Source: Pseudomonas sp. B21_DOA
GTDB taxonomy: Bacteria; Pseudomonadota; Gammaproteobacteria; Pseudomonadales; Pseudomonadaceae
DNA length: 64,000 bases
Direction of reading: 5' to 3'
Assembly (NCBI GenBank): GCA_030544685.1
Contig: CP086683.1
Location: 1,364,001 to 1,428,000 of the forward strand
The notes beneath the pieces are model-generated. The model ran no database searches. It was not told the DNA's origin and worked only from the letters and a program-made list of their open reading frames with translations. Shown here piece by piece: positions 20,520-30,202 of this stretch. Position numbers and translations under genes: made by a program. The first letter of the stretch is position 1, and each line of letters begins with the position of its first letter.

Positions 20520-20801
20520 TCACACGTCTTTGCGGATCGGCTCTTCGACTTTCTGCGCCTGCACGTCGATGGTGTGCGGCGGGTTGGCCTGGGCGGTGGT
20601 TTGCGGCTGCACCGGTGGCACTGGCTGCGCCGGCGGGGTCACGTTCGGCTCGGTCGGTTTTTCATCGTCGTTCATGGCTTTGCGAAAGCCCTTGATCGAT
20701 TCGCCAACGTCGGTGCCAAGGTTTTTCAGTTTCTTGGTACCGAACACCAGCACCACGACAATCAGAATGACGACCCAGTGTTTCCAGTCAAAAATGCCCA
20801 T
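20520..20801 (-). CDS. tatA: Sec-independent protein translocase TatA
   Basis: 93 residues starting [21 protein letters not shown] at 20801. One membrane span is followed by the [24 protein letters not shown] amphipathic region. The tail is Pro/Gln/Thr-rich. It forms the pore-like assembly of the Tat system. An upstream in-frame extension to 20891 is rejected because it overlaps hisE and lacks homology to the family. Confidence 0.95.
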   Translation of the reverse strand: MGIFDWKHWVVILIVVVLVFGTKKLKNLGTDVGESIKGFRKAMNDDEKPTEPNVTPPAQPVPPVQPQTTAQANPPHTIDVQAQKVEEPIRKDV

Positions 20802-20826
20802 GTGGCGATTCCTCTCTAAAAGTTGT

Positions 20827-21159
20827 TCAGGCGGACGGACGCGAGGCTTTCTCGACGTGTCCGGACAGGCCGAAGCGACGGTCCAGTTCATCCAGCACGG
20901 CCTGCGGATGCTGCCCCAGTTGGGCGAGCATGACCATGCTGTGGAACCACAGGTCGGCGGTCTCGTAGATCACATCACTGCAATCGCCGCTGATGGCGGC
21001 ATCCTTGGCGGCAATAATGGTTTCGACCGACTCTTCGCCGACTTTCTCCAGAATCTTGTTCAGCCCCTTGTGATACAGGCTGGCGACATACGAGCTGTCG
21101 GCTGCTGCGCCTTTGCGCTCTTCAAGTACCTGAGCGAGGCGGGTCAGGGTGTCACTCAT
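20827..21159 (-). CDS. hisE: Phosphoribosyl-ATP pyrophosphatase
   Basis: A 110-residue MazG-like all-alpha enzyme for the second step of histidine biosynthesis (PR-ATP to PR-AMP). The conserved [13 protein letters not shown] and [14 protein letters not shown] segments are visible. The start overlaps the hisI stop by 8 bp. The enzyme is encoded separately from hisI, as usual in Pseudomonas, not as a HisIE fusion. Confidence 0.95.
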   Translation of the reverse strand: MSDTLTRLAQVLEERKGAAADSSYVASLYHKGLNKILEKVGEESVETIIAAKDAAISGDCSDVIYETADLWFHSMVMLAQLGQHPQAVLDELDRRFGLSGHVEKASRPSA

Positions 21160-21553
21160 GTGTGTGTCCTGCGGAATAGATAGCGTGCGGGTCTTTCAGA
21201 ACCGGGTCGACCGTTTTCCAGTCGCCGTTTTCGAAGACCCGGTAAAAGCAGCTTTGACGGCCGGTGTGGCAAGCGATGTCGCCGATCTGTTCAACCATGA
21301 GGATGATCACGTCGGCGTCACAGTCCAGACGCATTTCATGCAGGGTCTGCACATGGCCGGACTCTTCGCCCTTGCGCCACAGCTTGCCACGGGAACGTGA
21401 CCAGTAGATTGCACGATTCTCCGCTGCGGTCAGTTCCAGCGCTTCGCGGTTCATCCAGGCCATCATCAATACGCGCCCGGTCTTGTGATCCTGAGCGATC
21501 GCCGGCACCAGGCCGTCAGCGTCCCACTTGATCTCGTCCAGCCAGTTTTTCAT
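21152..21553 (-). CDS. hisI: Phosphoribosyl-AMP cyclohydrolase
   Basis: A 133-residue Zn/Mg enzyme opening the purine ring of PR-AMP, the third step of histidine biosynthesis. It starts [11 protein letters not shown] at 21553; a TTG two codons upstream is possible but unneeded. Metal and substrate motifs: [26 protein letters not shown] and [11 protein letters not shown]. It lies upstream of hisE with overlapping ends. Confidence 0.95.
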   Translation of the reverse strand: MKNWLDEIKWDADGLVPAIAQDHKTGRVLMMAWMNREALELTAAENRAIYWSRSRGKLWRKGEESGHVQTLHEMRLDCDADVIILMVEQIGDIACHTGRQSCFYRVFENGDWKTVDPVLKDPHAIYSAGHTHE

Positions 21554-21585
21554 CTTCAAATCTCGAAAAGCAGCAGCAAGCCATG

Positions 21586-21668
21586 AGCTTCAAGTTGCAA
21601 GTAAAAGCAGGTTGCGCGGTGTACCTGTGTCGTCAAGCTTGAGGCTTGCAGCTTATAACTTGCAGCTC
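21586..21668. repeat. Inverted repeat of the AGCTTGCAGCTT family
   Basis: GAGCTTCAAGTTGCAAG at the left pairs loosely with CTTGCAGCTTATAACTTGCAGCTC at the right. Similar GCAAGC/AGCTTGAAGC-rich elements occur at 30203-30271, 42686-42756 and 58459-58562. It separates hisI from ubiB. Confidence 0.6.
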
Positions 21669-21675
21669 AAACCTG

Positions 21676-23280
21676 CTATCGGCGAACGACCAGATACAAA
21701 CCGACCGCGATCATGATTCCGGCGGGCCAGTGCGACCACTCGGTCAACGGGCCGCCCGCAGCGAGGATCGCGCCGCCGGCCAGATGCGCGCAGCCGAGCA
21801 GGCGCAGGAACCAGTCGTCCTTGCGTTTGCGCCACGGCGGCGGTGGGTCTTTGGCGTGAGGTTGCGACATGCGTTCGAGCAGGTCGCGGGCCATGTTCGA
21901 CAGGTGCGGAATTTGCTCCAGCTGGCTCTGCACGTTGCCCAGCAAGGCTTTCGGGCTGACGCGTTCGCGCATCCAGCGCTCGAGAAACGGCTGCGCGGTG
22001 TTCCACAGATCCAGATCCGGATACAGCTGGCGACCGAGGCCTTCGATGTTCAGCAAGGTCTTCTGCAACAGCACCAGTTGCGGCTGCACTTCCATGTTGA
22101 AACGGCGTGCGGTCTGGAACAGGCGCATCAGCACCTGGCCAAATGAAATATCTTTTAACGGTTTTTCGAAGATCGGTTCGCACACCGTACGGATCGCCGC
22201 TTCGAATTCGTTGAGTTTGGTTTCCGCCGGCACCCAGCCCGAATCGATGTGCAACTGCGCCACACGGCGGTAGTCACGCTTGAAGAAAGCGAACAGGTTG
22301 CGCGCCAGATAATCCTGGTCTTCCGGGGTCAGGCTGCCGACGATGCCGCAGTCGATCGCGATGTACTGCGGGCTCCACGGGTTCACCGTGCTGACGAAGA
22401 TGTTGCCCGGGTGCATGTCGGCGTGGAAGAAGCTGTCGCGGAACACCTGAGTGAAGAAAATCTCCACACCACGCTCGGCGAGCATTTTCATGTCGGTGCG
22501 CTGGTCGGCAAGGGTCGCCAGATCGGTGACCTGAATGCCGTAGATGCGCTCCATCACCAGCACTTTCGGCCGGCACCAATCCCAATAGACTTGCGGTACA
22601 TAAAGCAGCTGCGAGCCTTCGAAGTTGCGGCGTAACTGGCTGGCGTTGGCCGCCTCGCGCAACAGATCGAGTTCGTCGTAAATGGTCTTTTCGTAATCCT
22701 GTACCACGTCGACCGGGTGCAACAGGCGCGCGTCAGCGGAGAATTTCTCGGCGGCGCGGGCAAGAATGAACAGCCACGCCAGATCCTGCGCGATCACCGG
22801 TTTCAGGCCCGGGCGAATGACCTTCACCACGACTTCTTCGCCGCTTTTCAGCTGCGCCGCGTGCACCTGCGCCACCGAAGCCGAGGCCAGAGGGGCAACG
22901 TCGAAACGGCTGAACACTTCGCTGATTTTCTTGCCCAGCTGTTCTTCGATCAGCTTGATCGACACTTGCGAATCGAACGGCGGCACGCGGTCCTGCAGCA
23001 GCATCAGCTCATCGGCGATGTCTTCCGGCAACAGGTCGCGGCGGGTCGAAAGAATCTGCCCGAACTTGATGAAGATCGGCCCCAGATCCTGCAATGCCAG
23101 GCGCAAGCGCGCGCCACGATTGAGCTCCAGCGGCTTGCGCGGCAGCCAGCGCCACGGCAGCAAAAAGCGCACGGCCAGAAGAAACCAGGGCAGTGGCAGA
23201 TCGAACAGCAGGTCATCGAGGCGGTAGCGGATCACGACGCGCTGGATGCGCAACAGACGGCGGACGGCAAGCAGCTTCAT
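21676..23280 (-). CDS. ubiB: Ubiquinone biosynthesis regulatory protein kinase-like UbiB
   Basis: A 534-residue ABC1/ADCK-family protein needed for coenzyme Q synthesis, membrane-bound through C-terminal hydrophobic helices (about 490-530). Family hallmarks: the KxGQ motif ([11 protein letters not shown]), the Ala-rich loop replacing the kinase Gly loop ([14 protein letters not shown]), VVVKVIRPG and HADMHPGN. Start ATG 23280 overlaps the ubiJ stop by 4 bp. It is an atypical kinase/ATPase in the family rather than a proven protein kinase. Confidence 0.95.
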   Translation of the reverse strand: MKLLAVRRLLRIQRVVIRYRLDDLLFDLPLPWFLLAVRFLLPWRWLPRKPLELNRGARLRLALQDLGPIFIKFGQILSTRRDLLPEDIADELMLLQDRVPPFDSQVSIKLIEEQLGKKISEVFSRFDVAPLASASVAQVHAAQLKSGEEVVVKVIRPGLKPVIAQDLAWLFILARAAEKFSADARLLHPVDVVQDYEKTIYDELDLLREAANASQLRRNFEGSQLLYVPQVYWDWCRPKVLVMERIYGIQVTDLATLADQRTDMKMLAERGVEIFFTQVFRDSFFHADMHPGNIFVSTVNPWSPQYIAIDCGIVGSLTPEDQDYLARNLFAFFKRDYRRVAQLHIDSGWVPAETKLNEFEAAIRTVCEPIFEKPLKDISFGQVLMRLFQTARRFNMEVQPQLVLLQKTLLNIEGLGRQLYPDLDLWNTAQPFLERWMRERVSPKALLGNVQSQLEQIPHLSNMARDLLERMSQPHAKDPPPPWRKRKDDWFLRLLGCAHLAGGAILAAGGPLTEWSHWPAGIMIAVGLYLVVRR

Positions 23281-23900
23281 GCGTTATCGCTTGGGTCGAG
23301 GGATCGGGAAAGGCGCTCGAAACGCGCCTCGAGTCGTTCCAGATCAAGTTTGATCCGGTCCAGTTCGCTGAATCGCGCCTCGGCTTCGCGTTGCCCGACG
23401 AGGGTGCGCGATTCTTCGGCGAGGTATTCGGCAAGATTCTGGTTGAGGCTGGCAAATCCTTGTTGATACCAGCGCGCGCGGCTGCGCAGATGGCCACCGA
23501 GCAGTTGCGTGGCGACCGGGCCGAGCCAGCGCGAGAGTTCGTACTCCCAGTCCAGCTCGAGGTCTTGCAGTACGCCGGCCAGTTCCAGCAACACGCCGCT
23601 GTTGCCATCGAGCTCGACTTCCGGTGCGTGCAGCACGGCGGTCTTGTCTTTGCTCAGGGCCAGTTTCACCAGGCTTGAGGCCGGTGCACGCAACGTGCAA
23701 TCGACATCCGCTGCCCACTGCGAAGCCAGCATCAGGCCCTCATCGCTGGGCAGAATGAACAATTGCAGCGCCGGGCTGCGGCAGTCGACGGCAATCACCT
23801 TGCCGGTCAGATGCGCCAGGCGCGGCAGCGCCGTGCTGTCGAGACGCAGCACCCGGTTGAGGCCGAGTTCGACGCTGGCGAGCAGCCCGGTAAGCAACAT
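23277..23900 (-). CDS. ubiJ: Ubiquinone biosynthesis accessory factor UbiJ (SCP2 domain)
   Basis: 207 residues with an N-terminal sterol-carrier-protein-2 type fold (about residues 15-115) thought to hold the isoprenoid intermediates for the Ubi complex. A long charged helix at the C-terminus (about 165-200) is likely coiled-coil. It is placed between ubiE and ubiB with overlaps on both sides, the standard gammaproteobacterial ubiEJB order. Confidence 0.92.
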   Translation of the reverse strand: MLLTGLLASVELGLNRVLRLDSTALPRLAHLTGKVIAVDCRSPALQLFILPSDEGLMLASQWAADVDCTLRAPASSLVKLALSKDKTAVLHAPEVELDGNSGVLLELAGVLQDLELDWEYELSRWLGPVATQLLGGHLRSRARWYQQGFASLNQNLAEYLAEESRTLVGQREAEARFSELDRIKLDLERLEARFERLSRSLDPSDNA

Positions 23901-24670
23901 CAGGGCTTGATGCCGCGGTGCAGGGCGACGATGCCTGCGGTCATGTTGTGATAGGTCACGCGGTCGAAACCGGCCTCGACCATCATCGACTTCAGGGTTT
24001 CCTGATTCGGGTGCATGCGGATCGATTCGGCCAGGTAGCGATAGCTTTCCGAATCGTTGGTGATCAGCTTGCCCATCAGCGGCATGAAGGCGAACGAGTA
24101 GGCGTCGTAGGCTTTGGACATAAGTGCGTTGGTCGGCTTGGAGAATTCCAGCACCAGCAGGCGCCCGCCGGGCTTGAGCACGCGCAGCATCGAACGCAGC
24201 GCGTCTTCTTTGTGCGTGACGTTGCGCAGGCCGAAGGCGATGGTCACGCAGTCGAAATGGTTGTCCGGGAACGGCAGTTTTTCCGCGTCGGCCTGGACGA
24301 ATTCGACGTTGCCGGCAACGCCGAGATCGAGCAGGCGATCACGGCCGACCTTGAGCATCGATTCGTTGATGTCGGCCAGCACGACCTGGCCGGTCGGGCC
24401 GACGAGGTTCGAGAACTTGCGGGTCAGGTCGCCGGTGCCACCGGCGATGTCGAGCACGCGGTTGCCGCTGCGCACGCCGGAAAGCTCGATCGCGAACCGC
24501 TTCCACAGACGGTGCATGCCGCCCGACAGAAGGTCGTTCATCAGGTCGTATTTCGCGGCTACGGAATGGAAAACCTCAGCGACTTTTTCCGCTTTCTGGC
24601 TTTCCGGAACGTTTTTGAAGCCGAAGTGAGTGGTGGGTTCGGCATCGCTGCCTTTGCGCTGATCAGTCAT
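23900..24670 (-). CDS. ubiE: Demethylmenaquinone/ubiquinone C-methyltransferase UbiE
   Basis: A 256-residue class I SAM-dependent methyltransferase. I start at MTDQRKGSD (24670), matching the family N-terminus. A longer frame reaching 24811 would overlap the upstream region of the divergent gene. Motifs: [12 protein letters not shown] (SAM site I), ADINESML, and the UbiE signatures [17 protein letters not shown] and [13 protein letters not shown]. First gene of ubiEJB. Confidence 0.95.
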   Translation of the reverse strand: MTDQRKGSDAEPTTHFGFKNVPESQKAEKVAEVFHSVAAKYDLMNDLLSGGMHRLWKRFAIELSGVRSGNRVLDIAGGTGDLTRKFSNLVGPTGQVVLADINESMLKVGRDRLLDLGVAGNVEFVQADAEKLPFPDNHFDCVTIAFGLRNVTHKEDALRSMLRVLKPGGRLLVLEFSKPTNALMSKAYDAYSFAFMPLMGKLITNDSESYRYLAESIRMHPNQETLKSMMVEAGFDRVTYHNMTAGIVALHRGIKP

Positions 24671-24824
24671 ATCGCTGTCACCAAAAGAGAATGCGCGACA
24701 TTCTAATCCCCACGCCATGCTTTGTCTTGGAATGGCTAAAGGTAAGATGGGCAACCTTCGGGACGATTTGCCGCAGATGCGGTCAAGATTCAACGATAGC
24801 CATTCAATCATCAGGAGTCATTCC

Positions 24825-25100
24825 ATGGCCAAAATCAGTGTTGAGCGCGCCCACACCCTGGGCAAGGAAGCCGCCCGCGAGAAGGCCGACAAATTGGCCA
24901 AAAAGCTAAATGAACAATACGGCCTGGAGCCGCAGTGGTCGGGCGATACCTTGAACCTCAAGCGCTCGGGCGTAAAAGGCGAAGTGCATGTGGCGGACGA
25001 TTCGATCCGGGTCGACGTCGAACTGGGCCTGATGATGTCGGCCATGAGCGGCATGATCAAAGCCGAGATCGAGAAAGCCCTCGACAAAGCCCTCGCCTGA
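24825..25100 (+). CDS. Polyhydroxyalkanoic acid system family protein
   Basis: 91 residues starting MAKISVERAHTLGKEAARE, with GGAG 8 nt ahead of the ATG at 24825. It matches the small PHA-granule-region family (PF09650 type) that accompanies pha loci. The protein is charged with no signal peptide or membrane span. The exact role is unknown. It is divergent from ubiE and separated from phaI by a REP pair, so it is probably its own transcription unit. Confidence 0.85.
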   Translation: MAKISVERAHTLGKEAAREKADKLAKKLNEQYGLEPQWSGDTLNLKRSGVKGEVHVADDSIRVDVELGLMMSAMSGMIKAEIEKALDKALA

Positions 25101-25123
25101 TTCAGGTTGAAATCCAGTCCCCC

Positions 25124-25212
25124 TGTGGGAGCGAGCCTGCTCGCGAAAGCGGTCTTTCAGTCAAATTATCCGTGACTGACAAACCGCTTTCGCGAGCAGG
25201 CTCGCTCCCACA
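25124..25212. repeat. REPIN: inverted pair of TGTGGGAGCGAGCCTGCTCG repeats
   Basis: Left copy TGTGGGAGCGAGCCTGCTCG continuing CGAAAGCGGT, right copy its reverse complement, with about 25 nt between. Each copy contains the palindrome GCGAGCCTGCTCGC. Same family at 26730, 32622, 37526, 39903 and 63692. Confidence 0.92.
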
Positions 25213-25236
25213 TTTGTTTAATGATGCTCCCGCTGG

Positions 25237-25254
25237 TTAGGGTGCCCTTTCTAA
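25237..25254. promoter_or_regulatory. Candidate PhaD operator upstream of phaI
   Basis: An 18-bp block TTAG-N10-CTAA (TTAGGGTGCCCTTTCTAA) lies 76 bp before the phaI start. The same spacing and an identical TTTCTAA end occur upstream of phaC1 (32172-32189, read on the minus strand). Published work on P. putida, as I recall, gives PhaD sites as 6-bp inverted half-sites with an 8-bp spacer, which this fits loosely. Confidence 0.5.
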
Positions 25255-25329
25255 TTTTTCTGCCTACTTTGTGCCTGAGCCCGACACTCGTCCGGCAGTT
25301 CCTCAAACCTTCTGCGCGTGAGGTGCACC

Positions 25330-25751
25330 ATGGCCAAAGTCATTTTGAAGAAAAAATCGACGCTCCGACTTCCACTCTGAGCGACGTCAAATCCTATGCC
25401 CGCAAGATCTGGCTGGCAGGCCTGGGCGCCTATACCAAGGTCGGGCAGGAGGGCAGCGAGTACTTTCAAGAGCTCGTCGCCGCCGGTCAAACTGTTGAAA
25501 AGAAAGGCAAAAAAGCCGTCACCGAAAAACTCCTCGCAGCCAACGCCGAGATCGATGACGCGGCCACTCAGGTCAGCTCGTTCAAGGGCCGCGTTGAAGT
25601 TCAGCTCGACAAGGTCGAGAAGGCCTTCGACAACCGTGTGGCCAGCGCCTTGAATCGGATCGGCATTCCGTCTAAACATGACGTTGAGGCACTCTCTGCT
25701 AAGCTCGATGAGCTGACGGCATTGCTCGAACGCGTCGCGCGAAAATCTTAA
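25330..25751 (+). CDS. phaI: Phasin PhaI (frameshift at 25351-25356 in this sequence)
   Basis: A small PHA-granule surface protein. The ATG at 25330 begins MAKVILKKK. One A is missing from the run 25351-25356; restoring it gives ...KKKIDAPTSTLSDVKSYARKIWLAGLGAY and 140 residues. The long amphipathic helix and the C-terminal VASALNRIGIPSKHDVEALSAKLDEL closely resemble the N-terminal half of PhaF just downstream, showing the two are paralogues. 10 nt separate the genes, so they form a phaIF operon. It was probably intact in the organism. Confidence 0.92.
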
Positions 25752-25761
25752 GGAGAACGGG

Positions 25762-26655
25762 ATGGCTGGCAAAAAGAACACCGATAAAGAAAGCAGCTCG
25801 TGGGTCGGGAAGGTCGAGTCCTACTCCCGCAAAATCTGGCTGGCTGGTTTAGGCGTGTACTCGAAGATCGACACTGACGGCAGCAAACTCTTCGATGCAT
25901 TGGTCAAAGACGGCGAGAAAGCCGAGAAGCTCACCAAGACTGCTGTCGGCAAGAAAGTCGAGGACTCGACCTCCTCGGCCAAGTCGCGCATCAGCGGCGT
26001 GAAGGACCGCGCCATGGGCAAGTGGGACGAGCTGGAAGGCGCATTCGACAAGCGTCTGAACAGCGCGATTTCGCGCCTGGGTGTACCGAGCCGCAATGAG
26101 GTCAAGGCACTCAACGCCAAGGTCGATACGCTGACCAAACAGATCGAGAAACTCACCGGTCTGAAAGCTCAGCCTGTGGCGGCGAAAACCGCTGCGGCGA
26201 AACCTGCCAGTAAAACTGCAGCGGCCAAACCTGCGGCGAAAACCGCAGCCAAGCCACTGGCCAAAGCGGCAGCAAAACCTGCTGCGAAAGCTGCGACCAA
26301 AACTGCGGCCGCCAAGCCTGCGACCAAAGCTGCCGCCAAACCGGTTGCCGCCAAAGCCGCTGCGAAACCGGCAGCCAAAGCAGCAGCAAAACCTGCGGCT
26401 AAAACTGCAGCGAAACCAGCAGCGAAGACCGCTGCCGCCAAACCTGCTGCGAAGCCTGCGGCCAAACCGGCTGCGGCGAAAAAGCCTGCTGTGAAAAAAC
26501 CGGCCGCGCCGAAAGCCGCTGCGCCAAAACCGGCCGCTACGCCATCGACTGCTCCAACAGCCCCGGCCAGCGCGGCAAACTCCGCTGCGGCACCTACGGC
26601 AGCAGCTACACCGACTGCAGCATCGACACCGTCGACGCCATCCAGTCAGTCCTGA
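25762..26655 (+). CDS. phaF: Phasin PhaF with histone H1-like repeat tail
   Basis: 297 residues. Residues about 10-130 form the phasin domain binding PHA granules (SRKIWLAGLGVY ... VPSRNEVKALNAKVDTL). From about residue 135 the chain is a Lys/Ala/Pro-rich repeat of KPAAKTAA type resembling histone H1 and AlgP. In P. putida this tail binds DNA and helps share granules between daughter cells. RBS AAGGAG precedes the ATG. The repeat region is prone to length change between strains and to assembly error, but here the frame is open throughout. Confidence 0.95.
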   Translation: MAGKKNTDKESSSWVGKVESYSRKIWLAGLGVYSKIDTDGSKLFDALVKDGEKAEKLTKTAVGKKVEDSTSSAKSRISGVKDRAMGKWDELEGAFDKRLNSAISRLGVPSRNEVKALNAKVDTLTKQIEKLTGLKAQPVAAKTAAAKPASKTAAAKPAAKTAAKPLAKAAAKPAAKAATKTAAAKPATKAAAKPVAAKAAAKPAAKAAAKPAAKTAAKPAAKTAAAKPAAKPAAKPAAAKKPAVKKPAAPKAAAPKPAATPSTAPTAPASAANSAAAPTAAATPTAASTPSTPSSQS

Positions 26656-26667
26656 TTGCAGGGCAAA

Positions 26668-26704
26668 TCAAAAACGCCCGGCCTGTGAAGGTCGGGCGTT
26701 TTTG
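26668..26704 (+). terminator. Rho-independent terminator after phaF
   Basis: AAAACGCCCGGCC ... GGTCGGGCGTTTTT forms a strong stem with T-run, 13 bases past the phaF stop. The A-run on the left makes it plausible for the converging phaD transcript as well. Confidence 0.85.
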
Positions 26705-26729
26705 TTTCTCAAGAATGCCGTGAATCCCT

Positions 26730-26818
26730 TGTGGGAGCGGGCTTGCTCGCGAAGGGGCGTGTCAGTCAACTCAAATGTCGACTGACAAGACGCCTTCGCG
26801 AGCAAGCCCGCTCCCACA
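26730..26818. repeat. REPIN between phaF and phaD
   Basis: TGTGGGAGCGGGCTTGCTCG and its inverted copy, about 85 nt overall, between the convergent phaF and phaD genes. GCGGGCTTGCTCGC variant of the family at 25124. Confidence 0.9.
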
Positions 26819-26849
26819 GATGGAATTTGCATTCACAGGAATATTTCGT

Positions 26850-27468
26850 TCAGTCGTGATTCTCAAGGTATTGCAGCGCCATCCGCTCTGTCGCGACCTT
26901 CACTGGCGGCAGCAAATGCGGCGCCACCAGCATCATGATCTGATAAACCACCAGTCTCACTTCCCTCCCGATCAAGAATCCGCTGGTAATCCAGCGAGAA
27001 CAACAACGTCATGGTCACCTGCTCGACAAGTTGACCCAACGCCTGGGTATCGCTGACCAGTTGCCCTGAAGCCTTCAAGCGCGCCAACAACGACGCCAGC
27101 GTGCGCTTCAGCGCGTTGAGCAGATTGCGAATCCCCTTGGCCAGTTTCGGCAGGCGCCCGGCGAGGTTCGACAGGTCCTGGAACAGGAACCGGTATTGCG
27201 CCAGCCGCTCGACGATCAAATGCAAGAACAACCAGTAATCCTCCGGCGCCAGCTCCACGTCCGGCGGCGGGTCGAGCAGGGGCGCGAGTTCATGCTGGAA
27301 GCGTTCGAACAAACCGAGAATCAGCGGTTCCTTACCGTGGAAGTGGTAGTAGAGATTGCCCGGGCTGATCCCCATTTCGTTGGCCACCTCCATGGTGGAC
27401 ACGTTCGGCTCGCCCTTTTCGTTGAACAGTTGCAGCGCACATTCGAGAATCCGGTCGCGGGTTTTCAT
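26850..27468 (-). CDS. phaD: TetR-family regulator PhaD (C-terminal frameshift at 26963-26965 in this sequence)
   Basis: Transcriptional regulator of the pha genes; in P. putida it acts as an activator of phaC1 and phaI. An N-terminal helix-turn-helix is visible (STMEVANEMGISPGNLYYHFHGKEPL). The frame is wrong after RILDREG: adding two bases near 26963-26965 (probably GGGGG read as GGG on the coding strand) gives EVRLVVYQIMMLVAPHLLPP...YLENHD, with stop at 26850-26852 and 206 residues. It is the last gene of phaC1ZC2D, 30 nt after phaC2. Confidence 0.9.
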
Positions 27469-27498
27469 CCAGTCTTCTTAGAAAAATTCGGTTGAGCG

Positions 27499-29181
27499 TC
27501 AGCGCACATGCACATAGGTGCCGGGTGCCGCTTCCATCGGTGGATAGTTCGGATTGCCGAGGGTGGTGCGAGTCTCATTCAGGGCGCCCGAGCGCTGCGC
27601 GACCCATTCCAGCCACTGCGGCCACCAGCTGCCGTCGACGTGTTTGGCATCGTAGTACCAGGCACGCGGGTCGCTGCTCAGCTTGGCGTTCTCGACGTAG
27701 GCAGCTTTCGAGTTGCTCGGCGGGTTGAGGATGCTCTGCACGTGGCCGCTGTTGGACAGCACGAAGCGTCGCTCGCCACCGAGCAGCAGGGTCGAGCGAT
27801 ACACCGCGTCCCATGGCGTGATGTGGTCGTTCATGCCGGCGACGCTGAAGCTGTCGACGTTGACCTTCTGCAGGTCGATCGGCGTGCCGCACACCTCGAG
27901 GCCGCCCGCGTGGATCAGCGGGTTGTGCTTGAAGAAGTCCAGCAGATCGCCGTGCAGCGCCGCCGGCAGGCGTGTGTTGTCGTTGTTCCAGTAGAGGATG
28001 TCGAAAGCTGGCGGCTCCTTGCCCAGCAGGTAGTTGTTGACGAAATAGCTCCAGATCAAATCGTTGGGGCGCATCCAGGCGAAGACCTTGGCCATGTCGC
28101 GACCGTCGAGCACGCCTCGCTGGTACGAGCGTCGCTTGGCCGCTTCCAGTGTTTGTTCATCGGCGAACAGCGTGGCCGGGGTCTCGATCTGGCTGTCGAG
28201 CAGGCTGACCAGGTACGTCGCGCTGGCGACCCGGCGCAGTTGCCGTTTGGCCTGCAGATGGCCTTGCAGGGCGGCGATGGTCAGGCCGCCGGCGCAGGCG
28301 CCCATCAGGTTGACTTCCCGCGCACCGGTAATCGCCCGGCACATGTTCATCGCTTCTTCGACCGCTTCGACGTAACTCGACAGGCCCCACTCGCGATGGC
28401 GCACATCAGGATTGCGCCAACTGATCATGAACGTCTGCAGGCTGTTTTTCAGGGCGTACTGGACGAAGCTGTTCTGCGGGCTCAGATCGAAGATGTAGTA
28501 CTTGTTGATTTGCGGCGGCACCACCAGCAGCGGCTTGGCGTACTGCTTTTCGCTCATCGACTTGTACTGGATCAGCTCGAACATTTCATTGCGAAACACC
28601 ACCGATCCGCTGGTGGTCGCCACGGTTTTGCCAACCTCGAATGCTTGTTTGGTCACTTGCCGTGGCAGGCCGTCGTTGTGCAAAAGATCATCGAAAAGAT
28701 GGCTCAGGCCACGCACCAGGCTCTGCCCGCCGGAATTGAACAGCTCCTTGACCGCCAGCGGATTGAGCAGGGTATTGGATGGCGCTACGGCGTCATTGAG
28801 CAGGGTGAAAGCGAAGTGCGCACGGGCGCGATCTTCAGGGCTCATGTCGCCCTCATCGATCCAGCTCTTGACCTGTTTCTGCCAGGCCAGATACGCCTGC
28901 AGACTGCGCCGGTAAAACGGGTTGAGGCTCCACGCCGGATCGGCGAAGCGGCTGTCTTGCGGATTGGTCGGGTGCAGGGTTTCGCCGAGCAGTACGCGGC
29001 CCAACTGCCCGCCAAGCTTCAGCGCGTGCCTGGCGCTGTGCAAAGGATTGCGCAAGCCGTGGGCGGCGACGCTGCGCAGTGTCGACAGCAGGTCCCTGCC
29101 ACGCAGACCGGCGATCGCACTCTGGGCGTTGATAAACACGGCGGGGCTGGGCACCACGCCCGTCGCTGGTTTTTCGCGCAT
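27499..29181 (-). CDS. phaC2: Class II poly(3-hydroxyalkanoate) synthase 2
   Basis: A 560-residue PHA synthase polymerising medium-chain 3-hydroxyacyl-CoA. The lipase-like box is GACAGG with Cys as nucleophile (about residue 296). The Asp and His of the catalytic triad fall in the later segments (VDSFSVAGMNDHITPW and SNSGHVQSILNPP). The length is typical for class II. The gene is a paralogue of phaC1 with phaZ between them. Confidence 0.95.
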   Translation of the reverse strand: MREKPATGVVPSPAVFINAQSAIAGLRGRDLLSTLRSVAAHGLRNPLHSARHALKLGGQLGRVLLGETLHPTNPQDSRFADPAWSLNPFYRRSLQAYLAWQKQVKSWIDEGDMSPEDRARAHFAFTLLNDAVAPSNTLLNPLAVKELFNSGGQSLVRGLSHLFDDLLHNDGLPRQVTKQAFEVGKTVATTSGSVVFRNEMFELIQYKSMSEKQYAKPLLVVPPQINKYYIFDLSPQNSFVQYALKNSLQTFMISWRNPDVRHREWGLSSYVEAVEEAMNMCRAITGAREVNLMGACAGGLTIAALQGHLQAKRQLRRVASATYLVSLLDSQIETPATLFADEQTLEAAKRRSYQRGVLDGRDMAKVFAWMRPNDLIWSYFVNNYLLGKEPPAFDILYWNNDNTRLPAALHGDLLDFFKHNPLIHAGGLEVCGTPIDLQKVNVDSFSVAGMNDHITPWDAVYRSTLLLGGERRFVLSNSGHVQSILNPPSNSKAAYVENAKLSSDPRAWYYDAKHVDGSWWPQWLEWVAQRSGALNETRTTLGNPNYPPMEAAPGTYVHVR

Positions 29182-29262
29182 GACTCAACACTCCTTCGTC
29201 TTCAGGGCAAAAACACACTCACCGAACCAGAACACCATAGACGCTGTTACCGGTTGCTGCCT

Positions 29263-29281
29263 GCGCGGCGTCCTGCCGCGC
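29263..29281. repeat. Small GC hairpin in the phaZ-phaC2 gap
   Basis: GCGCGGC-GTCCT-GCCGCGC, a perfect 7-bp stem with 5-nt loop, in the 140-nt gap between phaZ and phaC2. There is no T-run in the direction of transcription, so termination is not supported. It might mark mRNA processing or partial attenuation. Confidence 0.4.
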
Positions 29282-29321
29282 GCTTGATTTGAAAAGTGCT
29301 GCATAAAGCAGGCCGCCGCGA

Positions 29322-30176
29322 TCAGCCGCCCAGCGGCGTCGGATGCGGATGCATGACTGCGCGCAGACGCTCCTCTTCGAGAAACTTCATGATGATCGGC
29401 GCCACCGCTTCGGCGCGGGTAATCAGGAACAGATGGCCGTCATCGATGATGTGCAGCTGCGCGTTGGGAATGCGCCAGGCGAGCATGCGCATGTTGATCA
29501 GCGGAATCAGCGGATCGTCATCGCCGGCCAGCACCAGCGTCGGCTGATGAATCTTGTGCAGCCAGTGGATGCTGGTCCAGCCGAGGCCGGCGAACAGCTG
29601 CCAGTAGTAACCGAGCTTGCCCGCCGAGCGCACTTTCGCCGCATGGCTGGCCGCCAGCGTCGGGTCGCGGCGGAACGAGCCGCCGTAGATCATCGGCGCG
29701 ATGCGAATAACATGGGATGGCTGAATGTAGCGGCGCGGGCTGGCCATCATCCACAGCACTTTCGGCTTGCCCGGGACCATCACCGCACCGGCCGCGGTCG
29801 CCGCCAGTACCAGCTTCTTGCAGCGCTCGGGGTAGTCATAGGCAAACTGCTGCGCCAGGGCGCCGCCCCACGACACGCCAATCACATTGACCTGACCGTA
29901 GTCGAGATAGTCGAGCATCCGCGCCGTCAGTTTGGCCAGGCCGGGGAAGCGATACGGCCGGTTCGGCGTCGACGAGCCGCCGACCCCGGGCACGTCGAAG
30001 GCGATCACTTCCAGATCCGGGTCGAGCGCCGCGACAAACGGAAACACCAGTTCCAGGTTGGCGCCGATGCCGTTGAAGATCAGCAGAGGCGTCAAATGAG
30101 GCTTGCCGGGGCGTACCGCCGTGCGGAGGGTCTGACCATCCAGATCAACGGTGCGGAATATGAACGGTTGCGGCAT
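29322..30176 (-). CDS. phaZ: Intracellular PHA depolymerase
   Basis: A 284-residue alpha/beta hydrolase that mobilises stored medium-chain PHA. The lipase box GVSWGG carries the nucleophile Ser (about residue 102). LAGDDDPLIPL and IDDGHLFLIT supply the Asp and His regions. Start MPQPFIFRTVDLDGQTLRT. It lies between the two synthase genes, the conserved arrangement in Pseudomonas. Confidence 0.95.
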   Translation of the reverse strand: MPQPFIFRTVDLDGQTLRTAVRPGKPHLTPLLIFNGIGANLELVFPFVAALDPDLEVIAFDVPGVGGSSTPNRPYRFPGLAKLTARMLDYLDYGQVNVIGVSWGGALAQQFAYDYPERCKKLVLAATAAGAVMVPGKPKVLWMMASPRRYIQPSHVIRIAPMIYGGSFRRDPTLAASHAAKVRSAGKLGYYWQLFAGLGWTSIHWLHKIHQPTLVLAGDDDPLIPLINMRMLAWRIPNAQLHIIDDGHLFLITRAEAVAPIIMKFLEEERLRAVMHPHPTPLGG

Positions 30177-30202
30177 GGGTCAAACCCTTCGGGTCAGTTG
30201 GG

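Noticed and set aside
24825..25760. Possible CRISPR-like array of repeats near the pha genes and elsewhere
   Set aside because: The repeats are inverted REP doublets with variable inner parts, not direct repeats with regular unique spacers, and no cas genes are present.
26169..26465. Minus-strand Ala-rich frame opposite phaF repeats
   Set aside because: The repeat of phaF read backwards gives AAGFAA-type periodicity. There is no independent support.
27508..29292. Long plus-strand frame of 594 residues opposite phaC2
   Set aside because: It is the antisense shadow of phaC2 in GC-rich DNA. It has His/Arg/Gln-rich composition and no domain, and phaC2 is clearly real.
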